From: an uncultured Synergistia bacterium
Lineage (GTDB): Bacteria; Eremiobacterota; SpSt-956; JAKJGF01
NCBI GenBank assembly: GCA_937888925.1
Contig: CALARM010001103.1
Span: 1-5,819 of the forward strand
DNA length: 5,819 nucleotides
Reading direction: 5' to 3'
The notes below the pieces were generated by a model. That model was not told the DNA's origin and did not search any database. It saw only the letters and a program-made list of their open reading frames with translations. A program made the position numbers and the translations under genes. Of this stretch, positions 1-4,840 are shown piece after piece; position 1 is the stretch's first letter, and every line of letters begins with the position of its first letter.

Positions 1-531
1 AAAAATGGTTTCTTAGAAAAAGATGGAAAAATCTTTTATTTTAAACTTGCAACAAACAAAGGAGACAGACTGAGAGAAAGGGTTGTTACCATAATTCAGC
101 AGAATCTTCTGCAAACAGGTATTGCAGTTGATACTGTTTTTATGAAAAAAAATGAATTTATAAATGCAATCTGTTCCGGCTCTCTTGACAGCTGGTGTAT
201 TGACCTTACAGGAGAAGGAATGGATCCGGACAATCTCTCCTATCATTACTTTCATTCATCTATAGGCGCCGATCGGGGTAATTACGGTTCTTATTCAAAT
301 AAGGAAATAGATAAACTTTTATTTCTCGGACGGAGGGAATTTGATAAAAAGAAGAGAAAAGAGATTTATTATAAAGTACAATCAATTATAGCAGAAGATT
401 TGCCTGCAGTTTATCTTTACAGTCTCAATAAACTTGTTGCGTCAAACAGGAGAATTGAAATACCGGAAGAAACAGACGGGAGATATTTTGATTTTTATTT
501 TGATTTTTATAAATGGAAAATTAAAGAGTGA
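1..531 (+). CDS. ABC transporter solute-binding protein, family 5 (SBP_bac_5), C-terminal part
   Basis: The reading frame is open from the first base and stops at TGA 529-531, giving 176 residues; the true start lies upstream, so the ATG at 142 is only an internal methionine. The pattern is that of the C-terminal lobe of peptide/nickel-type extracytoplasmic binding proteins: a strand and helix with a short conserved turn (residues 30-50), a Trp-containing stretch with MDPDN (residues 65-78), an N-Y-x-S-Y-S-N-K-E-I-D-K-L-L segment (94-107), a basic helix with a KR-x-x-I-Y-x-K-V-Q pattern (117-127) and the E-D-L-P-A-V-Y-L-Y strand (132-140). Such proteins capture oligopeptides or similar solutes outside the inner membrane and hand them to DppB/DppC permeases. 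The substrate cannot be told from this part. The protein ends in a tandem YFDF-YFDF motif, and its stop codon lies inside the first unit of a heptamer repeat. Family confidence is high; substrate is unknown. Confidence 0.9.
   Translation, partial: KNGFLEKDGKIFYFKLATNKGDRLRERVVTIIQQNLLQTGIAVDTVFMKKNEFINAICSGSLDSWCIDLTGEGMDPDNLSYHYFHSSIGADRGNYGSYSNKEIDKLLFLGRREFDKKKRKEIYYKVQSIIAEDLPAVYLYSLNKLVASNRRIEIPEETDGRYFDFYFDFYKWKIKE
484..510 (+). repeat. In-frame 12-bp tandem duplication encoding YFDF twice
   Basis: Two identical 12-bp units (tattttgatttt) lie side by side at 484-495 and 496-507, followed by TAT. They are in frame and give Y-F-D-F-Y-F-D-F-Y near the C-terminus of the partial binding protein. 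This looks like a simple slippage or duplication event that kept the frame. No function is assigned. Confidence 0.7.
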
Positions 532-555
532 GTGGTGAGTAGTGAGTAGTGAGTC
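528..555 (+). repeat. Four tandem heptamers, GTGAGTN
   Basis: Four 7-bp units sit end to end: gtgagtg (528-534), gtgagta (535-541), gtgagta (542-548) and gtgagtc (549-555). The first six bases are unchanged and the seventh varies. The first unit supplies the TGA stop of the upstream binding-protein gene. A region at 569-587 (attacttttcactttactt) is an imperfect inverted copy, so the transcript could form a weak, interrupted stem. Short tandem heptamers are a known class of intergenic repeat in some bacteria, for example the STRR repeats of cyanobacteria; whether this is a genome-wide family here cannot be seen. Confidence 0.75.
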
Positions 556-648
556 GAATAAGGCATTAATTACTTTTCACTTTACTTAAATTCTAACAGA
601 CTTATTTTTTGTACAGGCCCGGACTACAAAGAGAAAGGAATGTAAACT
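532..648 (+). other. Intergenic region between binding-protein gene and TPR gene
   Basis: This 117-bp gap holds most of the GTGAGTN heptamer array, the imperfect inverted match at 569-587, and the ribosome-binding site of the TPR gene. There is a T6 run at 604-609, but no GC-rich stem stands directly before it, so no intrinsic terminator is called. No convincing -35/-10 pair was found. The gap is long enough for a promoter, so the TPR gene may begin its own transcript, but the sequence does not settle this. Confidence 0.5.
635..639 (+). promoter_or_regulatory. Ribosome-binding site for the TPR gene
   Basis: AAGGA stands 9 nt before the ATG at 649 and supports that start. An earlier ATG at 640 is followed at once by TAA and lies too close to the site to be used. 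Confidence 0.6.
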
Positions 649-1287
649 ATGGACAAAAATAATGACAGAATATCGGATTTATTACAGGAACTTGATAATA
701 TTATAAAATCCATTCCTCCGAAACCTGAAAAAAAAGCTATTTCGGGAGGTCTTTTAATCACCGGTGACAGAAAGAAAGAAAAATCTTCCGAATATACGTA
801 TGAACATGCCATGAGACTTGTAAGGGAGTGGAAATATTCAGAAGCCATTAACTGCCTTGAAGGTTTCCTTGAAGGCAATCCCGGTCACAGCATGGCATGT
901 AATGATCTCGGTGTACTCTATCTGAATGAAGGAAATAAAGAAAAAGCTCTATACTATCTTAAAGAATCCGTCGTCATTGACCCGGCAAATCTGACTGCCA
1001 GGAAAAACCTGGGAGATCTTTATCTGAACCTTGGATATCTGGAAGAAGGCCTTCAGATTTATATGAAAGTAATAGAAGAAAAACCTGATGATATAGAAGC
1101 ACTTCTTAAACTGGGAGAGGTGTGTGAAAAATTTGATAGAATTGAAGGAGCAAAGCTTTTTTACAAAAAAGCCATGAAGGCTCAACCGGAGAATAATCCT
1201 GTAAAAGAAAGATTAAAAATCGTGTCAGAAAAAAAATCGTCCGGGAAAAATAGAAAAAAAACAAAAAGAAATAAGAAAAAAAGGTAG
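649..1287 (+). CDS. Tetratricopeptide-repeat (TPR) protein with basic C-terminal tail
   Basis: A 212-residue protein with four consecutive 34-residue TPR units, at about residues 49-82, 83-116, 117-150 and 151-184. Units 2 and 3 are closest to consensus (L-G at positions 5-6, a G near 13, A or G near 18, D-P or K-P near 31-32). TPR units form helical hairpins that bind partner proteins. The first 48 residues are hydrophilic, with a PPKPEKK stretch and no signal peptide or membrane segment, so a cytoplasmic location is inferred. Residues 185-212 are dominated by Lys and Arg and could bind nucleic acid or acidic lipid, or may be a by-product of the A-rich DNA. It lies between two binding-protein genes, 117 bp after one and 66 bp before the next, so a link with the importer is possible but unproven. 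The 3' end holds several A7-A8 tracts, and a 1-base change there would replace the C-terminus. No specific function can be assigned. Confidence 0.88.
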   Translation: MDKNNDRISDLLQELDNIIKSIPPKPEKKAISGGLLITGDRKKEKSSEYTYEHAMRLVREWKYSEAINCLEGFLEGNPGHSMACNDLGVLYLNEGNKEKALYYLKESVVIDPANLTARKNLGDLYLNLGYLEEGLQIYMKVIEEKPDDIEALLKLGEVCEKFDRIEGAKLFYKKAMKAQPENNPVKERLKIVSEKKSSGKNRKKTKRNKKKR

Positions 1288-1343
1288 TTTAGCAGGAAAA
1301 AAAGGTTTTGTAAAGAATATTTCTCACTTAATTAAAATTTTAT

Positions 1344-1349
1344 GGGGGG
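1344..1349 (+). promoter_or_regulatory. Ribosome-binding site (G6 run) that decides the binding-protein start
   Basis: Six G residues stand 4 nt before the ATG at 1354, and the first four Gs are 6 nt away. An alternative in-frame ATG at 1342 overlaps this run and has only A/T-rich sequence in front of it, so 1354 is the preferred start. Confidence 0.65.
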
Positions 1350-1353
1350 CATT

Positions 1354-3339
1354 ATGAATAAAACCAATCTTACTTTAGAAGTCATAAAAGTTTTACTTCT
1401 CTTTTTCTTTGTATTTATCTTCGGAGTCAATATCCTTCAGATTAATAATATGGAAAAACGTCTTGTTGAACAATCAAGTAAAATCGAAGCTATACTGGAA
1501 ACAAACAAAGAATTGCGGCTGGCCATAGAAAATCTTAATAAATCCATTCAATCCGGTATTACAGTCACATCGGGGGATGGAAAAACATCAGGTACGGAGG
1601 TAAAGAAAGAAACACGTAAATGGCTTCATCCGGAGGTTAAGAATTATCTTGTAGAAGAAAAAGATTTTGTGCTTACTCCACCTGAAGCAAAAACAGACGG
1701 TTCTATTGTAAGATATTATGGTACAGACCCGAAAGGCTTTAATCCTCTCACGGTAAATGACGGCAGTCTTACGGAATGTGTAAAAAATTACTGTGAGGAG
1801 TCTTTTGCTTCAAAACACATGAATGATCCTCTTTTATGGAAGCCTGCCCTTGCGGAAAGAATAGAAATAACAGATGATTACAAGGAATATACCATATATT
1901 TAAAAAAAGGTGTAAAATGGCACAAACCTGCTGTTGACTGGTCGAATTCACGTTATGAATGGCTTAAAGGTGATCATTATGTTACTGCAAAGGATGTAAA
2001 GTTTACAGTCGATATTATCTTAAATCCACAGGTAGAATGTGCAGCAAAACGTAATTATTATCAGGACATGGAGTATTGCAAGATCGTAGATGATTATACG
2101 GTAGTGTTCAAATGGAAGAAAAAAACCTATAATTCGATAAATTTCACACTCGGTTTTGTTCCTATACCGGAGTTTATCTATGGCTACGATGAAGACGGGA
2201 ACCCTTATCCCAAAGAAAATCTTGGTCTGAAGTTCAATGAACACTGGTATAATATGAAATTTATCGGATGCGGCTCCTATGAATTCGTTTCCTACACACC
2301 CGGAGTTTCTATAAAACTCAGGAGAAATGAAGATTATTATGATGCAAAACCTGCCATAAAAGAAATAGAATGGCTTATATACGGCGATACTGTACAGAAT
2401 GTACTCAAAATGAAGAGTAAAGAACTGGATTTTGTCGGACTGAATGCCACTCAGTACAGGGAAGAAATACTCAACGGCAGAGCGGATTCTCCTTTTAAAA
2501 ACGGGCAGATTCTCCATGAGAAATATCTTGCGTCAAACTATGCTTATATAGGCTGGAATGCTGACAACTATATTTTCTCAGACAAAAAAGTAAGACAGGC
2601 TATGAGTTATGCTTTTAACGGTAAAAATATTCTTGCAAATGTTTTTCTCGGTCTCGGTGAACTTACAACAGGTCCTTTCTTTGTAAAAAGCCCATGCTAT
2701 AATAAAACAGTACCTTACTACGAATTTAATCTTGAGAAAGCAAAAAAACTTCTTTCTGAAGCAGGATGGAAAGATATTGATAATGACGGTATCCTGGAAA
2801 AGGAGATAAAGGGTGAAACAAAAGAATTTGATTTTTCCCTTTTAGTGTTCGGAAGAAGCCCGGAATGGAAGGCAACATGCAATATTTATAAAGAAGACTT
2901 AATGAAAATAGGCGTAAAAATGAATATACAGATACTTGACTGGGCTGTAATGCAGAAAAAAATGGAAGACAAGGAATTTGACGCTTATACAGGAGCATGG
3001 ACACTTCCCTGGGAACAGGATCCCTATCAGATATGGCATTCTTCTCAGGCTGATATACCGAAAAGTTCTAACAGAGTGGGCTTCCGAAACAAAGAAGCAG
3101 ATAAACTTATAGAGGAACTGAGGTCAACCTTTGATATGGAGAAGAGAATAAATATATATCATAAACTTCACAACATTATCCATGAGGAAGCACCTTATAC
3201 ATTTTTCTATTCCAAGATGTACGTTTATACCTGGCAGGATTATGTAAAAAGAGTAATATTCAGTAAACTCAGGCCACATGATAGTTCCCTTCCATGGTAT
3301 GTGGATAAAACGATGGAAAGCGAAGCAGGAGGAAAATAA
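1354..3339 (+). CDS. Membrane-anchored ABC transporter solute-binding protein, family 5 (SBP_bac_5)
   Basis: This 661-residue protein is an extracytoplasmic binding protein of the peptide/nickel family, expected to deliver its ligand to the permeases encoded directly after it. One hydrophobic helix lies at about residues 9-29. No lipobox cysteine and no clear signal-peptidase site follows, so it probably stays as an anchor. Residues 30-65 form a regular coiled coil (I30, M33, L37, Q40, I44, I47, N51, L54, I58, L61, I65), then a Gly/Ser/Thr/Lys-rich linker leads to the family-5 domain at about 117-650. Family landmarks are the N-P-L-T start (130-133), V-T-A-K-D-V-K-F (210-217), the G-S-Y-E-F strand (307-311), R-x-x-x-Y-Y (324-329), K-V-R-Q-A-M-S-Y-A (412-420) and A-K-K-L-L-x-x-A-G-W (463-472). 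At 661 residues it is longer than the usual 500-550, mostly from the N-terminal part and an extra stretch before VTAKDV. Cys142 and Cys147, among others, could form disulfides. An in-frame start at 1342 would add four residues (MGGI). The substrate is unknown. Confidence 0.92.
   Translation: MNKTNLTLEVIKVLLLFFFVFIFGVNILQINNMEKRLVEQSSKIEAILETNKELRLAIENLNKSIQSGITVTSGDGKTSGTEVKKETRKWLHPEVKNYLVEEKDFVLTPPEAKTDGSIVRYYGTDPKGFNPLTVNDGSLTECVKNYCEESFASKHMNDPLLWKPALAERIEITDDYKEYTIYLKKGVKWHKPAVDWSNSRYEWLKGDHYVTAKDVKFTVDIILNPQVECAAKRNYYQDMEYCKIVDDYTVVFKWKKKTYNSINFTLGFVPIPEFIYGYDEDGNPYPKENLGLKFNEHWYNMKFIGCGSYEFVSYTPGVSIKLRRNEDYYDAKPAIKEIEWLIYGDTVQNVLKMKSKELDFVGLNATQYREEILNGRADSPFKNGQILHEKYLASNYAYIGWNADNYIFSDKKVRQAMSYAFNGKNILANVFLGLGELTTGPFFVKSPCYNKTVPYYEFNLEKAKKLLSEAGWKDIDNDGILEKEIKGETKEFDFSLLVFGRSPEWKATCNIYKEDLMKIGVKMNIQILDWAVMQKKMEDKEFDAYTGAWTLPWEQDPYQIWHSSQADIPKSSNRVGFRNKEADKLIEELRSTFDMEKRINIYHKLHNIIHEEAPYTFFYSKMYVYTWQDYVKRVIFSKLRPHDSSLPWYVDKTMESEAGGK
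3327..3332 (+). promoter_or_regulatory. Shine-Dalgarno site for the DppB-type gene with TTG start
   Basis: A full AGGAGG lies inside the last codons of the binding-protein gene, 7 nt before the TTG at 3340. The TAA stop of that gene (3337-3339) touches the TTG. This close junction supports the rare TTG start and suggests coupled translation of the two genes. Confidence 0.85.
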
Positions 3340-4782
3340 TTGCAGACTTATATTATAAAGAGAATTCTCTTAATGATACCGACTTTCTTTTCCATATCTC
3401 TTATTATATTTCTCATACTTAATCTTGCCCCGGGGAAACCGGGAGGTGAGCTGGTGAGTTCAGAAGGAGAATCGGGAGAAGGCGGAAGTAAAAGACAGGC
3501 TTATTTAATATTTAAACAGCAGTTCAATCTTGACAAACCTATAATTTTAAATACAAGATTTTCCCTGAGTAAATCAGAAATAGAGACAGATTTAACATAT
3601 GTTTTAAACGAAGATAAAAAAACTCCGTCAAAATATATAATCAAAGCCCAGGATACTCTGGAAGATTACGGACAATATGCAGTACCTCATTTAATTAAAA
3701 TAATGGAAGAAACACAGAATCCCAGAATGAGATATATTGCAGTAATGTATCTGTCTCAGAATGCACAGAGAAGAATAATAAATCCCTATGCAACGGAAAT
3801 TGACGAAAAAACGAAAGCTTTAAACAGGGAAATTGATGCGGAAAATCTTTATCTATCTGGCCTTACCTTCAGCTCTGATGCAGGAGAAGAAGAACAGAAG
3901 GCAATTATAAACAGGTGGAAAGAATGGTATGAGAAAAATAAAAGCCGTTATGAATATTCCTTTGCTCAGAAATTAAATATATTTTTCCTGGATACAAGAT
4001 TTGCCAGATACTGGTGGAACCTGATTCACCTTGATTTCGGCGTTTCTCATGTAGATAAGCAGCCTGTTATAAAAACTATTCTGAGCAAACTTAAATATTC
4101 TCTAAGCCTTTCCGTGTCTTCTGTATTTATAGCCTATATAATCTCCATTCCCCTTGGAATTTTTGCTGCAGTCAGACAGAATACTGTTTATGACAGAACA
4201 ATAAGCGTGGTATTATTCCTTCTTTATTCTCTGCCGAGCTTTTTTGTGGCTACAATGCTTCTTACATATTTTTCTCAGGGCGGAGGTTATATACAGCTCT
4301 TTCCTACAGGAGGCTTTATAAGCCGTGAAGCATCTCAGATGACAACACTGGAGCAGATAAAAGATGTTATATGGCATCTCATATTACCTATAGTTTGTAT
4401 GACCTATGCTTCTTTTGCATCATTATCCCGATACGCAAGAGCAGGACTTCTCGAGGTAATAAGATCTGACTATATCAGAACTGCAAGAGCCAAAGGGCTT
4501 TCGGAATTTGTCGTTATAGGAAAACATGCAGTAAGAAACGGTATGATCCCTATAGTCACACTCTTAGGAACACTTCTTCCTGTTGTTATAAGCGGTTCTG
4601 TTATCATAGAATATATATTCGGTATTCCCGGTATGGGCACTCTTACAATAAATGCAATTTTTAACAGAGATTATAATACAATAATGGGAGTACAGCTTAT
4701 ATCTGCTACTCTCTTACTTGTAGGATTATTGATTTCTGACATTACTTATTCTCTGGTAGATCCGAGAATTTCATTTAAATAA
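3340..4782 (+). CDS. dppB: DppB-type ABC transporter permease with large HEAT-like insertion
   Basis: A 480-residue inner-membrane permease of the BPD_transp_1 family, one half of the channel of a peptide-type importer. The N-terminus (I-I-K-R-I-L-L-M-I-P-T-F-F) and first helix (about 8-29), ending in L-A-P-G-K-P-G-G, are typical of DppB/OppB. The core follows at about 216-480, with membrane helices near 254-276, 288-310, 344-363, 402-424 and 447-469, and an EAA loop at about 378-404 (D-Y-I-R-T-A-R-A-K-G-L, then H-A-V-R-N-G-M-I-P) that docks onto the ATPase. The usual family length is about 300-340. The excess sits in the first external loop, between N-L-D-K-P (63-67) and R-Y-W-W-N-L-I-H-L-D-F-G (223-234). 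Within it, residues 103-143 resemble a HEAT/PBS-lyase repeat (D-Y-G-Q-Y-A-V-P-H-L-I-K, R-Y-I-A-V-M-Y-L), and W193/W196-Y197 follow. The TTG start is supported by AGGAGG. The gene symbol marks the family, not a proven substrate. Confidence 0.93.
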   Translation: MQTYIIKRILLMIPTFFSISLIIFLILNLAPGKPGGELVSSEGESGEGGSKRQAYLIFKQQFNLDKPIILNTRFSLSKSEIETDLTYVLNEDKKTPSKYIIKAQDTLEDYGQYAVPHLIKIMEETQNPRMRYIAVMYLSQNAQRRIINPYATEIDEKTKALNREIDAENLYLSGLTFSSDAGEEEQKAIINRWKEWYEKNKSRYEYSFAQKLNIFFLDTRFARYWWNLIHLDFGVSHVDKQPVIKTILSKLKYSLSLSVSSVFIAYIISIPLGIFAAVRQNTVYDRTISVVLFLLYSLPSFFVATMLLTYFSQGGGYIQLFPTGGFISREASQMTTLEQIKDVIWHLILPIVCMTYASFASLSRYARAGLLEVIRSDYIRTARAKGLSEFVVIGKHAVRNGMIPIVTLLGTLLPVVISGSVIIEYIFGIPGMGTLTINAIFNRDYNTIMGVQLISATLLLVGLLISDITYSLVDPRISFK

Positions 4783-4840
4783 AATTGTGACGCGTAACGC
4801 GTGATGCGTTACGCGTGAAACAGAAAGTGGTTGATACAAT
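4783..4840 (+). other. Intergenic gap between the two permease genes
   Basis: This 58-bp gap holds the ACGCGTN heptamer array and hairpin, then cagaaagtgg (4821-4830), which may act as a weak ribosome-binding site. It is much wider than the preceding zero-base junction, which suggests that sequence was inserted between two permease genes once closer together. No promoter was recognised. Confidence 0.5.
4790..4817 (+). repeat. Four tandem heptamers, ACGCGTN-type, forming a perfect 11-bp hairpin
   Basis: The units are acgcgta (4790-4796), acgcgtg (4797-4803), atgcgtt (4804-4810) and acgcgtg (4811-4817). The array also forms an inverted repeat: acgcgtaacgc (4790-4800) pairs fully with gcgttacgcgt (4806-4816) across a 5-nt loop, gtgat. 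It is GC-rich compared with its surroundings. It is not followed by a T-run, so it is not an intrinsic terminator; in RNA it could slow transcription, protect the mRNA, or affect translation of the next gene. Confidence 0.85.

Noticed and set aside
142..531. A separate 129-residue gene starting at the ATG at 142.
   Set aside because: The same frame is open back to base 1 with family-typical sequence, so this methionine is internal to a longer binding-protein gene cut by the window edge.
528..555. CRISPR-like array.
   Set aside because: The units are 7 bp with no spacers, so this is a simple tandem repeat.
604..609. T6 run as part of an intrinsic terminator after the first gene.
   Set aside because: No GC-rich stem stands directly upstream; the only inverted match (around 535-587) is interrupted and ends about 17 bases before the T-run.
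640..645. Minimal start-stop element ATGTAA before the TPR gene.
   Set aside because: It lies only one to three bases from the AAGGA site, too close for initiation, and short ATG-stop pairs are common by chance.
1308..1337. Possible promoter before the binding-protein gene (TTGTAA with an A/T-rich -10-like stretch).
   Set aside because: The -10 match is only about three of six bases, and such matches are expected by chance in this A/T-rich gap.
2020..2517. A 165-codon open frame on the minus strand.
   Set aside because: It lies wholly inside the well-supported binding-protein gene, has no recognisable family pattern, and looks like a shadow frame of AT-rich coding DNA. The other shorter minus-strand frames were rejected for the same reason.
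4832..4834. TGA read as an amino acid, letting the DppC-type gene start further upstream.
   Set aside because: TGA ends the first gene in the window, all tryptophans use TGG and no other in-frame TGA occurs, so there is no sign of a changed code.
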